Assembly (NCBI RefSeq): GCF_014202425.1
Contig: NZ_JACHGT010000018.1
Coordinates: forward strand, 1 to 64,000
Direction: 5' to 3'
Length of the DNA: 64,000 nucleotides
Origin: Phytomonospora endophytica
Lineage (GTDB): Bacteria; Actinomycetota; Actinomycetes; Mycobacteriales; Micromonosporaceae
The translations under genes were made by a program, and so were the position numbers. This document shows positions 15,923 to 25,175 of this stretch, in pieces. The number at the start of each line of letters is the position of its first letter. Position 1 is the stretch's first letter. The notes under the pieces are model-generated. The model was given only the letters and a program-made list of their open reading frames with translations. It was not told the origin of the DNA and made no database searches.

Positions 15923-16720
15923 TCAGGTTCGGTGCCAGCGGGCTTCGGCGGCGCAGTAGCCCGCGAAGAGGATCAGCCCGAGCGCCACCGCGGCCAGCAG
16001 CCAGCGCCCGGCCGGAGCGTCGGTGAGGGCGCGCAGGGCACCGTCGATGCCGACGGCCTCATCGGGGTCGTAGTCGAGCGCGGCCTTGCCGACGAAGACG
16101 GCGGCGATGATCGCGATGATCCCGCGGGCGATGTACCCGCCCTTACCCAGGACGGTGACCGGGCGCCGCATGCGCGGCGAACTCACGTACATGTCCTCCA
16201 TGAACTTCTCGCGCCATCCGTCGACGAGCCACACCACGCCCAGTACGGCGAGTCCGGCGGCGGCGAGGAGCACGAGCAACTGCCCGGCGGGCAGGTCGAG
16301 GATCGCGGCGGTGGCGTCCTCGGACTGGGCGTCGGTCGATGCGGCGTCCTTCCCGGCCAGCAGCAGGCCGAGGATCGACACGACGATCAGCGCGTACACA
16401 ACAGCCCGCACGACCGACTCGACGCGGTCTTTCACACCACGGCCGCCGGCGATGGCGTCGGCGAGCTGCCAGATGGTCAAGGCGGTCAGGCCGATGGCCA
16501 TCACCCACAGCAGGACGGCGCCGAAGGGCGTGGCGGCCACGACGTGCAGGGCCCCGGACTTGTCGGCCTTCTGGGATGTCGACCCGAAGGCGATGCCGAG
16601 CGCGAGGACGCCCATCAGCAGGTAGAGGACTCCGCGCGAGGCGAAGCCGACCTTGGCCAGACGGGTGAGGGCGGGGTGGCGCGCCACCTTGCTGGCGGCG
16701 TCGGATGTACCGGCGGTCAT
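15923..16720 (-). CDS. DUF1206 membrane protein
   Basis: 265 residues with six hydrophobic helices arranged as three repeated two-helix units, each starting with a segment like LAKVGFASRGVLYLLMGVLAL or GGYIARGIIAIIAAVFV. This repeat is diagnostic of the DUF1206 family of actinobacterial and proteobacterial membrane proteins, function unknown. GAGGAG upstream of the ATG at 16720 fixes the start. Divergent from the DUF1801 gene. Confidence 0.9.
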   Translation of the reverse strand: MTAGTSDAASKVARHPALTRLAKVGFASRGVLYLLMGVLALGIAFGSTSQKADKSGALHVVAATPFGAVLLWVMAIGLTALTIWQLADAIAGGRGVKDRVESVVRAVVYALIVVSILGLLLAGKDAASTDAQSEDATAAILDLPAGQLLVLLAAAGLAVLGVVWLVDGWREKFMEDMYVSSPRMRRPVTVLGKGGYIARGIIAIIAAVFVGKAALDYDPDEAVGIDGALRALTDAPAGRWLLAAVALGLILFAGYCAAEARWHRT

Positions 16721-16895
16721 GTGGGTCTCCTCCAATGCGGCGAGGGGATCGGCCGCACGCCTTCGGGTACCCACGAGCGCGGGCGGGCATGCCGCGGGCG
16801 CGACGGCGCCACCGTGATCGGTCAGTTTTCGAGAAGCGCCGGCACCCCCGGGTTTCCTAGCCTGAGAATCACAGGCAGCGACGGAGGAGACCACC

Positions 16896-17345
16896 ATGAG
16901 CACCACCGACAAGGACGCCACCACCGGAGATGGCGAGTGGAGCGACTTCGAGCGCGCGGCGATGAAGGAGCGCGCCAAGGAGCTCAAGTCGGCGCGCAAG
17001 CGCGGCAAGAAGGACCAGGAGGGCGACGTCCTCAAGACACTCGGCAAGCTCCCGCAGCCCGACCGCGAGCTGGGCGAGCGGATCCACGCTCTCGTCCGGG
17101 AGCACGCGCCGGACCTGACGTCGCGGCTGCGTTACGGCATGCCGACGTACTACGACGCCGACGGGAAGGTCGTCTGCTTCTTCCAGGCGGCCAGCAAGTA
17201 CGACACGCGCTACTCGACGATCGGTTTCGAGGAGAACGCCAACATCGACGACGGCACCATGTGGCCGGTCGGGTTCGGGATGAACGAACTCACCGACGCC
17301 GACGCCGAGAGGCTGGCCGGGCTGATCGCGAAGGCGAAGGTCTAG
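16896..17345 (+). CDS. DUF1801 (YdhG-like) protein
   Basis: 149 residues. A charged, Lys-rich N-terminal 55 residues precede the DUF1801 core (RLRYGMPTYY, VVCFFQAASKYDTRYSTIGF). The fold is a small alpha/beta domain related to the frataxin/YdhG group; function is unproven. GGAGGAG precedes the ATG, and a TAGCCT -10-like box lies near 16858. It ends 4 nt before the convergent phosphatase stop. Confidence 0.85.
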   Translation: MSTTDKDATTGDGEWSDFERAAMKERAKELKSARKRGKKDQEGDVLKTLGKLPQPDRELGERIHALVREHAPDLTSRLRYGMPTYYDADGKVVCFFQAASKYDTRYSTIGFEENANIDDGTMWPVGFGMNELTDADAERLAGLIAKAKV

Positions 17346-17349
17346 CCGC

Positions 17350-18531
17350 TCAGGGGCGCGCGGGCGCGGAGTCGGCGGCGGCCCGGTGGCGGAGGTTGAC
17401 CGGCGGTGTCGGAGTCGTCCGGTCCCAGGTGGGGACCGAGGGGCGGCGGACGACGAGGATCGCGGTCATGTCGTCGTCGGGGCCGCCGCCGCTGTGCGCG
17501 GTGAGGTCCTCGCGCAGGGCCGAGAGGATCAGTTCGGCGGGTTCGCGGTGCCAGTCCCGGAGGCGTTCTTCGAGCGGGTAGAAGACTCCGGCGGCATCGC
17601 GGGACTCGGTGATGCCGTCGGTGAACGCGAGCAGGCGGTCGCCCGGTGCGAAGGGGACCTCTTCGACGAGGTGCTCCGGGGCGTTGAGGCCGGGCAGGTT
17701 CAGCGGCGGGGAGTGCCGGGCGAACTCGACCGGGCGCGTGGTGTCACCGTGCTGGATCAGCGGCGGCGGGTGCCCGAGGCTGAGCAGCCGCACGACCGGG
17801 GCGTCGTCGGGGATCTCGGCGAGCAGGACGGTGGCGAAGCGGTCGGCGACGGTGGAGGTGTCGCCGGTGCGGGCGGTGTAGCGGTCGATGCTGCGTTCGA
17901 GCCGGGCGGCGAGTTCGGGGAGGTCGGCGGCGGCGTAGGCGTTCTCGCGGAAGGAGCCGGCCAGGAGGGCCGCCATCTCCACGGCGGGCAGGCCCCGGCC
18001 CTGGACGTCGCCGATCATCAGCCGGACGCTCGGGCCGACGCGCAGGGCCTTGTAGAAGTCGCCGCCGACGCGGGCGTGCTCGGCCGAGGCGTGGTACAGC
18101 AGGTGCAGGTCGACCTGGCCCAGCCGTGGCGGGAGCGGTCGCAGTACGACGCGCTGGACGGTCTCGGCGACCGCGCGGACCTGCCGCAGGTCGCGTTCCC
18201 GCGCCTGGCGCAGCCGGCTGACCCAGACCGAGGCGGCGGTCACGGTCGCCAGGGCGATCTGGTTGACGAGGGTGACCGAGGCGAAGCTCTCGTCGCGTCC
18301 GGCGGCGAGAACGGCGGAGGCGACCATCGCGGCCGCGCCGAAGGCGGCCGTCGACCGGCCCCGCCAGGTGGCGGCGGCCAGCGCCGGGACGGCGAAGAGG
18401 AAGCGGTCGTAGCGGCCTATCGCCGTGATGTACGCGACGACCGAGACCACCAGCAGGACCACGGGGAGGATGTGCCCGAAACGCAGGAGGAGTGCCGTTC
18501 CCCCGGCGCTGGGCCGGAATCGTCGGCGCAC
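17350..18531 (-). CDS. Membrane-anchored PP2C (SpoIIE-type) serine phosphatase
   Basis: About 393 residues. Four hydrophobic helices occupy roughly residues 15-110 (LPVVLLVVSVVAYI, AAMVASAVLAAG). A linker helix leads to a PP2C/RsbU domain with the metal-binding Asp residues in GGDFYKALR and IGDVQGRGLPAVEMAA, plus FTDGITESRD and GPDDDMTAILV. It would dephosphorylate anti-anti-sigma or kinase substrates. AAGGAAA before the GTG at 18531 favours this start; an ATG at 18591 would add 20 residues and has no SD. Confidence 0.9.
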   Translation of the reverse strand: MRRRFRPSAGGTALLLRFGHILPVVLLVVSVVAYITAIGRYDRFLFAVPALAAATWRGRSTAAFGAAAMVASAVLAAGRDESFASVTLVNQIALATVTAASVWVSRLRQARERDLRQVRAVAETVQRVVLRPLPPRLGQVDLHLLYHASAEHARVGGDFYKALRVGPSVRLMIGDVQGRGLPAVEMAALLAGSFRENAYAAADLPELAARLERSIDRYTARTGDTSTVADRFATVLLAEIPDDAPVVRLLSLGHPPPLIQHGDTTRPVEFARHSPPLNLPGLNAPEHLVEEVPFAPGDRLLAFTDGITESRDAAGVFYPLEERLRDWHREPAELILSALREDLTAHSGGGPDDDMTAILVVRRPSVPTWDRTTPTPPVNLRHRAAADSAPARP

Positions 18532-18664
18532 GGGGGCGGTTTCCTTTCGCTGCTCAGCACAGGTCACCCGGGGAGGGACGGGATGAAGCATACCCGAGAA
18601 ACACTCATATAGCGCTATTCGGACATAGAGACCCTTGCCACCGATGGCCGTCCCGAGGCGGGGG

Positions 18665-19333
18665 TCACGACAGCCCGCCCACGCCCTTCCCGACCAATGT
18701 CACGCCGAGGACCAGCAGCAGGACCGCCATGACCGTGGCGTTGTTGGCCTCCAGCCAGACCTTGAGGCCGTCGAGCGGGCCGCGCATCCGCTCGGCCGCC
18801 ACGGCGTAGCCGATGACCGGGACCGCGACGGTCGACACGGCGACGAGCACGAACACCGCCATGGCGGCCAGCCCGGGACCGACCGAGAGCCCGCCGAGAG
18901 CGGCCCCGGCGGCGACGCACAGGGCCAGGTTCTTCGGGTTGACCGCCGACAGGACGAAACCCAGGCCGAGCGCCTTGGCGGGGGTGAAGCGGTCGATCGC
19001 CGCCATCCACGCCGGGAGCTTCGCCGCCTCACCGGCGGCGGGACGACCGCGCCACTGCTTCACCGCCAGGGCGAGCATCACCACCCCGAGCAGGAGTTTC
19101 AGCCACGAGGCCCCCGCCGAGGGCTCACCACCTGAACCCAGGTCGGTGACCCCGGTCAACCACCAGAACAGGCCCGCCACGACGATCACACCGGCGACCC
19201 AGCCGAGCAGGAAACCCAGACTCGTACCGCCCGCCCGAGGCGCCAGCAGCATCAAGATCACCGCGATGATCGGGACGGGACTGATCGCGACCCCGACCGC
19301 GAGGGGCAGCAGATCCCCGATTGCTCCCCCCAT
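18665..19333 (-). CDS. GAP/LysE-like membrane protein
   Basis: 222 residues with six membrane helices. The first reads GDLLPLAVGVAISPVPIIAVILML and the third region has the AVNPKNLALC motif, the GAP (Sap, sulfolipid-addressing) branch of the LysE exporter superfamily. In mycobacteria these help export lipids; the substrate here is unknown. It is 12 nt downstream of the AI-2E transporter gene and probably cotranscribed. AGGAAGAGG precedes the ATG. Confidence 0.85.
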   Translation of the reverse strand: MGGAIGDLLPLAVGVAISPVPIIAVILMLLAPRAGGTSLGFLLGWVAGVIVVAGLFWWLTGVTDLGSGGEPSAGASWLKLLLGVVMLALAVKQWRGRPAAGEAAKLPAWMAAIDRFTPAKALGLGFVLSAVNPKNLALCVAAGAALGGLSVGPGLAAMAVFVLVAVSTVAVPVIGYAVAAERMRGPLDGLKVWLEANNATVMAVLLLVLGVTLVGKGVGGLS

Positions 19334-19345
19334 GGCGGCCTCTTC

Positions 19346-20440
19346 CTATGCCTTCGGCGGCTTCGCCGACAGGAGCTGATTCGCCCAGCGGGTGCCCGGC
19401 GAGGTGTCCACGAGCAGCGCCTTGACCAGCAGTGTCAGCGGAACGGCGAGGACGGCGCCGATCCCGCCGAGGATCCAGGCCCAGAACACCAGGGCCAGGA
19501 ATGTCAGCGTCACCGAGATGTCGACGCTGTTGCCGATGACCTTCGGCTGGACCAGCGACTGAAGCACGAAGTTGATGACGCAGTAGACCGCCACCACCCA
19601 CAGCATCGTGCCGACACCGCCGTCGAGCAGCCCGAGCAGCGCCGGCGGGACGAGGCCGAGGATGAAGCCCACGTTGGGGATGTAGTTGGTGATGAACGAC
19701 AGCAGCGCCCACAGCAGCGGAAGCGGAACACCGAGGGCCCACAGCGCGACACCGTCGAGCGCGGCGACGATGAGCCCGAAGATCGTCGAGACGATGAGGT
19801 ACTTGCGGGTCCCGCGCGCGAAGCCCCGCAGCGCGGCGACCAGGTCGGGACGCGCCGCCCCGACGCGTTCGAGCCGCGCCCCGAAACCGGCCGCCTCCAT
19901 GCCCATGAACAGCAGCAGGCTGAGCAGGAACAGCAGGTTCGTGAGCAGGCCGAGCAGCGACCCCGCCAGTGCCGACAACAGGTCGACGAGGTGTCCCGGG
20001 TCGAGCGAACCGACCATCGCCTTGACCGCGCCGGTGTCCACACCCCAGGTCGTCAGCCGCTCCTGAAGGGAGGCGAGCAACTCGTCGGCCCGGGCGGCGT
20101 ACTGGGGTACGAGCGCGGCGAGCCGCCCGACGGAGATCACGAAGATCATGGCCCCGGCGGCGAGGATCCCGTACAGGACCAGCAACAGCACCGCCGTGCC
20201 AAGCCAGCGCGGCCAGCCCAACCGCACGAGGCGGTTCTGGACCGGCTTGAGGGCCACCACCAGGACCAGCGCGAGCGCTACCGGGGCGACGAGCCCGGCG
20301 GCGAGCTTGAGCCCGGCGGTGATGACGACGATCGCGGCGGCGGCGAGCAGGGCGCGGTCGACGCGTCCGGGCACGGGCGCCGCTTCCGGGCCGGTGGCCG
20401 GGATCGCGGGTGTCGCCGGGCCCTCGGGTGTCCGGGCCAT
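19346..20440 (-). CDS. AI-2E family transporter (PF01594-type)
   Basis: 364 residues. Two N-terminal helices follow a short Pro/Ala-rich tail, then a soluble helical insert (about 120-170), then the conserved second half with FITNYIPNVGFILGLVPPALLGLL and GNSVDISVTLTFLALVFWAWILGGIGAVLAVPLT. These are signatures of the AI-2E/YhhT permease family, which exports small molecules or ions. GGGGAGG 6 nt before the ATG at 20440 sets the start; the frame upstream of it is not plausible protein. Confidence 0.9.
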   Translation of the reverse strand: MARTPEGPATPAIPATGPEAAPVPGRVDRALLAAAAIVVITAGLKLAAGLVAPVALALVLVVALKPVQNRLVRLGWPRWLGTAVLLLVLYGILAAGAMIFVISVGRLAALVPQYAARADELLASLQERLTTWGVDTGAVKAMVGSLDPGHLVDLLSALAGSLLGLLTNLLFLLSLLLFMGMEAAGFGARLERVGAARPDLVAALRGFARGTRKYLIVSTIFGLIVAALDGVALWALGVPLPLLWALLSFITNYIPNVGFILGLVPPALLGLLDGGVGTMLWVVAVYCVINFVLQSLVQPKVIGNSVDISVTLTFLALVFWAWILGGIGAVLAVPLTLLVKALLVDTSPGTRWANQLLSAKPPKA

Positions 20441-20551
20441 GACCGCCTCCCCTCGCGGGTCCACTCTGGATCGCGGATGCCGAGGCCAGCATAAGTGGGC
20501 AATATTCGTGAATCGACCGGAACGGCGGATCATCGTCCCCACCGTAGAGAA

Positions 20552-20569
20552 TCGAACATACCGGTTCGA
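20552..20569. promoter_or_regulatory. Perfect palindrome TCGAAC-N6-GTTCGA
   Basis: TCGAAC (20552-20557) and GTTCGA (20564-20569) are exact inverted repeats with a 6-bp spacer in an AT-richer divergent intergenic region. The half-sites equal those of the mycobacterial LexA box, but that box has a 4-bp spacer, so LexA binding is doubtful. Confidence 0.55.
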
Positions 20570-20640
20570 ATCATGAACAATCGTGTTACAACTGACGAAC
20601 GCCAAGCCAATCCGGCTCCGGCCCGACTCGGGGGGTCGAC

Positions 20641-21012
20641 ATGTCGTTCTGGGACTTCTTCTGGCTGCTGCTCATCTGGCTGCCCCTGATGATGCTGTGG
20701 GGATTCGCGCTCGTCGACATCTTCCGCCGCGACGACCTCAAAGGCTGGCTCAAGGCACTGTGGGTGGTCGTGGTGATCCTGCTGCCGTTCCTCGGCACGC
20801 TGATCTACCTCATCGTGCGGCCCGTCGGCGCCACACCGGCCGAACGCGACGCCATCGACGAGGGCAGCCGCGCGTTCGTCGCCAAGTACACACCGGACAA
20901 CAGCGCCGAACAGCTGCGCGTGCTGTCCGACCTGCACGACCGCGGCAAACTCACCGACGCCGAGTTCACCGCCGAGAAGGCGCGTGTGCTCGGAGCCGCA
21001 CCGACGGCCTGA
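20641..21012 (+). CDS. PLDc_N/SHOCT two-helix membrane protein
   Basis: 123 residues. Two N-terminal helices (WLLLIWLPLMMLWGFALVDIF, WVVVVILLPFLGTLIYLIV) form the phospholipase D-nuclease N-terminal (PLDc_N) segment. The C-terminus is a SHOCT helix pair (EQLRVLSDLHDRGKLTDAEFTAEKARVL). This small architecture is common in actinobacteria, probably as a membrane-tethered oligomerising protein. GGGGGG upstream serves as SD. Confidence 0.88.
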   Translation: MSFWDFFWLLLIWLPLMMLWGFALVDIFRRDDLKGWLKALWVVVVILLPFLGTLIYLIVRPVGATPAERDAIDEGSRAFVAKYTPDNSAEQLRVLSDLHDRGKLTDAEFTAEKARVLGAAPTA

Positions 21013-21270
21013 CCCCGCCATCGTCTCCGGCTTCGTGTTCAGCCGCCCGCGCTGACTTCCGCTCCGGCGACCCCGTGCCAGATGCCCGAGTAGGTCATCC
21101 CCTCCGACGCCTTCGTCTCCCAGGCCGGACACCGCCGCACCCGGCACATGCTCACGGGCCTGGCGAGCATGGCGCTCATCGGATGCCCGCCGGCGCTCGC
21201 GCTGTTCCCCGTGGAGCTCTGACGCACCCGCCCGCGGCTACGCTTTCGGCAGTGACCGAAGGAGACCGGG

Positions 21271-22422
21271 ATGGTGCTGGCACTGCGAGCCGCGGGCCTG
21301 TTCGACGGGGTCTCGCCCACACCGGCACCCCGGCCGATCGTCCTCATCGACGGCGACCGGATCGTCTCCGTACAGACCGGCGGCGAACCACCGACAGGCG
21401 CCCAGGTCATCGATCTCGGCACGGCCTGGCTGATGCCGGGGATGATCGACGCCCACCAGCACCTCTGCTTCGACGCGAGCGCCGACCCGATCGCCGCCCG
21501 CGACGACACCGCGATGCTGACGCAGATGCGCCGGGCGGCGCACTCGGCCCTGCTGGCGGGCATCACGACCGTCCGCGACCTCGGCGACCGCGGCCACGGA
21601 GCCGTCCGGCTGCGCGCCGAAGGCGGTGAACTGCCCACGATCCTCGCCGCCGGTCCCCCGATCACCACACCCCGGGGCCACTGCTGGTTCCTCGGCGGCG
21701 AGACTCACGGCGCCGACGGCGTCCGGGCCGCCGTACGCGACCGCGCCGAGCACGGCGCCGACGTGATCAAGGTGATGGTCACCGGCGGTGAGATGACCGC
21801 CGGAACCTACCCGCATCTGGCCCAGTTCGGCCCCGCCGAGATCACCGCCGCCGTGTCCGAGGCCCACGCCCTCGGACTGCCCGTCACCGGGCACGCCCAC
21901 GGCGCACCGGGGATCCGGCTGGCCGTCGAGTCCGGAATGGACTCCATCGAGCACTGCTCGTTCCTGACCGCCGACGGCGCCGAGGCCGACACCGAACTCA
22001 TCGCCATGCTCGCCGGCTCCGGCACGGTCGTCTCCGCCACCCTGGGGCACCTGCCGATGCCCGGTTACGAACCGCCGCCGCGCATCCAGGCGCTGCTGGT
22101 GAAACTGAGCGCCGTCTTCCTGGAGATGTCGACGGCCGGAGTCGACATGATCTGCAGCAGCGACGCCGGCATCAACCCCGCCAAACCGCACGGCGCCCTC
22201 GCCCACAGCGTCTCCCACTTCACCGAACTGGGCGGCCGCCACCTCGACGCCCTGCGCGGGGTGACCTCGCGGGCCGCCGAGGTGTGCGGCGTCGGCGACC
22301 GGAAAGGGCGGCTGGCACCCGGCTTCGACGCCGACATCGTCGCACTGCGCGCCGATCCGCTCGCCGACGTCACGGCCCTGCGGGAGGTCGCGGCGGTGTT
22401 CAAGGCGGGCCGCCGGATCTGA
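21271..22422 (+). CDS. Metal-dependent amidohydrolase (imidazolonepropionase-like)
   Basis: 383 residues, TIM-barrel hydrolase of the amidohydrolase superfamily. The metal site is complete: DAHQHL (HxH after strand 1), a bridging Lys in IKVMVTGG, GHAHG, EHC, and Asp in SSDAG. A C-terminal RLAPGFDADIVAL segment closes the beta-sandwich. These enzymes cleave cyclic amides or dipeptides; substrate unknown. GAAGGAGA precedes the start. The 258 bp before it contain no gene I can support. Confidence 0.9.
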   Translation: MVLALRAAGLFDGVSPTPAPRPIVLIDGDRIVSVQTGGEPPTGAQVIDLGTAWLMPGMIDAHQHLCFDASADPIAARDDTAMLTQMRRAAHSALLAGITTVRDLGDRGHGAVRLRAEGGELPTILAAGPPITTPRGHCWFLGGETHGADGVRAAVRDRAEHGADVIKVMVTGGEMTAGTYPHLAQFGPAEITAAVSEAHALGLPVTGHAHGAPGIRLAVESGMDSIEHCSFLTADGAEADTELIAMLAGSGTVVSATLGHLPMPGYEPPPRIQALLVKLSAVFLEMSTAGVDMICSSDAGINPAKPHGALAHSVSHFTELGGRHLDALRGVTSRAAEVCGVGDRKGRLAPGFDADIVALRADPLADVTALREVAAVFKAGRRI

Positions 22423-22428
22423 GGCGGG

Positions 22429-23742
22429 CTAGCGCGCGATCCGCTCGCGGTACCAGGCGAACGACGACTTCGCCACGCGCTCCTGCGTGGCGTAGTCGAC
22501 GTGGACGAGCCCGAAGCGCTTGGTGAAACCCTCGGCCCACTCCCAGTTGTCCGTCAGGGACCACACGAAGTAGCCGCGCACGTCCACGCCTTTCGCGATC
22601 GCCTCCGCGATCGCGTCCAGGTGGGCCGACAGATACGCGACACGCTCGGGATCGTCGCAGCGACCGTCGGCACCGACGACATCGTCGTAGGCGCAGCCGT
22701 TCTCACTGACCACGACCACAGGCAGCGCGTCACCGTAACGATCACGCAGACCGGTCAGGGTCTCGGTGAGCCCCTCGGGCGCCACCGCCCAGCCGAAAGC
22801 CGTCAGTGGATGCCCTTCGGGCGCGACGACCTCCAGCGGGATCGGCCCATCGACGGCCCGGACGGCGTTGACCGCGTAGTAGTTCACACCCCACAGGTCC
22901 ACCGGCGTGGCGATGACGTCCATGTCCCCGTCCCGCACGAAAGGCGCGACCAGCGGCTCCAGCTCCTCGGGATAGCGGCCGGTGAGCGGCGGATCGGTGA
23001 ACAGCCGGTTCTGCAGGACGTCGTAGAGCGCGGCCACGGTCCGGTCGGCCTCGGAGTCACTCGCCGGACGCGCCGGCGCGTAACTGTTGATCGCCATCAC
23101 CGACTCCGCGCCGGCCTCACGCAGCACCCGCACGGCCTTGCCCTGCGCCAGCAGCAGATGATGCGCCACGGCGAAGGCCTCGTCGAGCGGGAGCGTCAGC
23201 CCGGGCGCGTGCTCACCGAGGACGTGGCCGAGCATGCAGTGCTCGAAAGGCTCGTTGAGGGTGCACCAGACATCGACGTCACGACCGAGGGCGTCGACGG
23301 CGACGGCGGCGTACTCGGCGAAGCGGTCGGTGGTCTCGCGGTCGCACCACCCGCCCTTCTCCTGCAGCCACTGCGGCAGATCCCAGTGATACAGGTTCAC
23401 CACCGGCCGGATCGCCCAGCGGGAGAGCCCGTCGAGGAGGCTCTCGTAGAACTCCAGCCCGGCCGCGTTCGGGCGCCCCGAATCGTCGGGCATGATCCGC
23501 GACCACGACAGGGAGAACCGGTAGGCGCGCACCCCGAGGTCGGCCAGCAGCGCGACGTCCTCCTCCCAGCGGTGGTAGTGGTCGGTCGCGACGTCCCCGG
23601 TGGAACCGTCGGCGATGGCGCCCGGCACGCGCGCGAAGGTGTCCCACACCGACGGCGTGCGCCCGTCCTCGGCCACCGCGCCCTCGGTCTGGTAGGCCGA
23701 GGTCGACACACCCCAGATGAAATTACGCGGAAACGCCTCCAC
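22429..23742 (-). CDS. GH1 beta-glucosidase
   Basis: 437 residues, full length for GH1. The acid/base Glu164 lies in CTLNEPF, the nucleophile Glu347 in VVSENG (usually TENG), and the N-terminal FIWGVSTSAYQTEGA and YHWDLPQWL segments are typical. It hydrolyses beta-glucosides from the non-reducing end in the cytoplasm, with no signal peptide. GTG start with GGAGGAGGGG upstream. Divergent from an MFS sugar-type permease whose promoter lies between them, which suggests uptake and cleavage of a beta-glucoside. Confidence 0.95.
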   Translation of the reverse strand: MEAFPRNFIWGVSTSAYQTEGAVAEDGRTPSVWDTFARVPGAIADGSTGDVATDHYHRWEEDVALLADLGVRAYRFSLSWSRIMPDDSGRPNAAGLEFYESLLDGLSRWAIRPVVNLYHWDLPQWLQEKGGWCDRETTDRFAEYAAVAVDALGRDVDVWCTLNEPFEHCMLGHVLGEHAPGLTLPLDEAFAVAHHLLLAQGKAVRVLREAGAESVMAINSYAPARPASDSEADRTVAALYDVLQNRLFTDPPLTGRYPEELEPLVAPFVRDGDMDVIATPVDLWGVNYYAVNAVRAVDGPIPLEVVAPEGHPLTAFGWAVAPEGLTETLTGLRDRYGDALPVVVVSENGCAYDDVVGADGRCDDPERVAYLSAHLDAIAEAIAKGVDVRGYFVWSLTDNWEWAEGFTKRFGLVHVDYATQERVAKSSFAWYRERIAR

Positions 23743-23816
23743 GAACCCCTCCTCCGCCGCCCGGCCTTACGCTCGCAGGCAACTACACACCAGCGACGGC
23801 CGCTTGTCCAGAGTCC

Positions 23817-23845
23817 TTGACAGGCCAACGGCGGTGGCCCATTCT
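23817..23845 (+). promoter_or_regulatory. Consensus-like promoter of the MFS permease
   Basis: TTGACA (23817-23822), 17 bp, then CATTCT (23840-23845). The start point would be near 23852, leaving a 43-nt leader with GAGGAG before the ATG. It is the best vegetative promoter in the window. Confidence 0.8.
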
Positions 23846-23894
23846 TCTCGGCACCACCCGGCGGGCCCGACCGTCGGCAGCAGAGGAGTCGCGG

Positions 23895-25151
23895 ATGGCG
23901 GCCACCCCGACGGTCCCGCCCCGGACCGCCCTCGACGAGCCCACCGCGCCCATCGCCCGGCGCTGGCTCACCTTCTGGACGCTGGCCAACTTCGGCCTCT
24001 TCCTCGCCTACTACGCCACCCAGCAGATCCTCATCCCCCGCCACGCCGGTGCGATCACCGCCGACAGCGCCGGATCGGTCTGGGCGCAGAGCACCGCCAA
24101 CGTCGCCGCGGCGGCCGTCGGCGTGGTCGCCCCGATCCTCATCGGCGTCTTCTCCGACCGCACCACCCACACCCGCGGCCGCCGCCAGATCTGGGTCGCC
24201 TGCGGAGCCGTCGTGGCCTTCGCCGGCCTCGTCGCGCAGGGCCTCCAGCAGACCGTGCTCGGACTGGTCCTGCTCTGGGCCTTCGTCCAGATAGGACTGT
24301 CGGCAACCACCGCCGCGCTCAACGCCGCCGTACCCGACGAGGTCCCCGTCAACCAGCGCGCGACCGTGTCGGCCTGGTTCGGCGTCGCCCAGTCCCTCGG
24401 CCCGCTGCTCGGCATCGCCCTGGTGGCACTGGTCCTGACCGGCATCGCCCCCGCCTACCTCGCCCTCGGACTGTGCCTCGTCGCGCTCGCCGTGCCCTTC
24501 TCCCTGGGCACCCGCGGCATCCCGCTCCCCAAGGGAGGCATGCCGCCGGTGAGCGTCGGCTCCATCCTTCGCGGCATCGTCGCACCACTGCGGCACGCCG
24601 ACTTCGCGTGGGCCTGGGGCGGGCGCTTCCTCATCCAGCTGTCCAACGCCCTCGGCCAGATCTACCTCTACCAGTACCTCAAGGACCGAGTCGGCTTCGA
24701 TCCCGACCTGGGCACCCTCATCCTCGTCGTCGTCTACGCCGTGGCCGTCACCGCCGCCGCCCTCCCCGTCGGCCGCATCTCCGACCGCAGCGGCCGCCGC
24801 AAACGCATGGTCGTCATCGCCTCGGTGCTCCAGGGCGTCGCCGGAATCCTGCTCGCCTTCGTCCCGACCATGCCCGGCGCCATCGCCGGCGCGGCGATCC
24901 TCGGCGTCGGCTTCGGCGCCTACATCGCCGTCGACCAGGCCCTGATCACCCAGGTCCTCCCCCGGGCCGAGGACCGCGGCAAGGACCTCGGCGTCATCCA
25001 GATCGCCAACACCGTGCCCTACGTCTTCGCCGCCGCCGTCGGCGGTGTCGTCATCAACCAGCTCGGCGGCTACGTGACGCTGTACATGCTCGTCCTCGCC
25101 ACCGCCGTGCTCGCCGCGCTGTGCGTCGGGCCGATCAAAGGCGTGCGGTGA
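23895..25151 (+). CDS. MFS permease, GPH/sugar-type
   Basis: 418 residues with 12 membrane helices. Loop 2-3 contains GVFSDRTTHTRGRRQIW and loop 8-9 GRISDRSGRRKR, the MFS signature repeats. The GPH-like first loop fits sugar uptake, and the divergent GH1 glucosidase supports a beta-glucoside substrate. The start at 23895 has GAGGAG upstream; an earlier in-frame ATG overlaps the promoter and is rejected. Confidence 0.9.
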   Translation: MAATPTVPPRTALDEPTAPIARRWLTFWTLANFGLFLAYYATQQILIPRHAGAITADSAGSVWAQSTANVAAAAVGVVAPILIGVFSDRTTHTRGRRQIWVACGAVVAFAGLVAQGLQQTVLGLVLLWAFVQIGLSATTAALNAAVPDEVPVNQRATVSAWFGVAQSLGPLLGIALVALVLTGIAPAYLALGLCLVALAVPFSLGTRGIPLPKGGMPPVSVGSILRGIVAPLRHADFAWAWGGRFLIQLSNALGQIYLYQYLKDRVGFDPDLGTLILVVVYAVAVTAAALPVGRISDRSGRRKRMVVIASVLQGVAGILLAFVPTMPGAIAGAAILGVGFGAYIAVDQALITQVLPRAEDRGKDLGVIQIANTVPYVFAAAVGGVVINQLGGYVTLYMLVLATAVLAALCVGPIKGVR

Positions 25152-25162
25152 CCCGAACGCCC

Positions 25163-25175
25163 TAGCATGGGCCCC
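25163..25175 (+). promoter_or_regulatory. Leaderless -10 box of the VOC gene
   Basis: TAGCAT (25163-25168) is followed by 7 nt and then the ATG at 25176, so transcription should begin at the start codon. No SD is present. Confidence 0.6.

Noticed and set aside
20552-20569. LexA/SOS box
   Set aside because: Half-sites fit but the spacer is 6, not 4; kept only as a palindrome.
21039-21179. 46-aa minus-strand frame between the PLDc_N and amidohydrolase genes
   Set aside because: No SD, no -10 at the right distance and no recognised motif.
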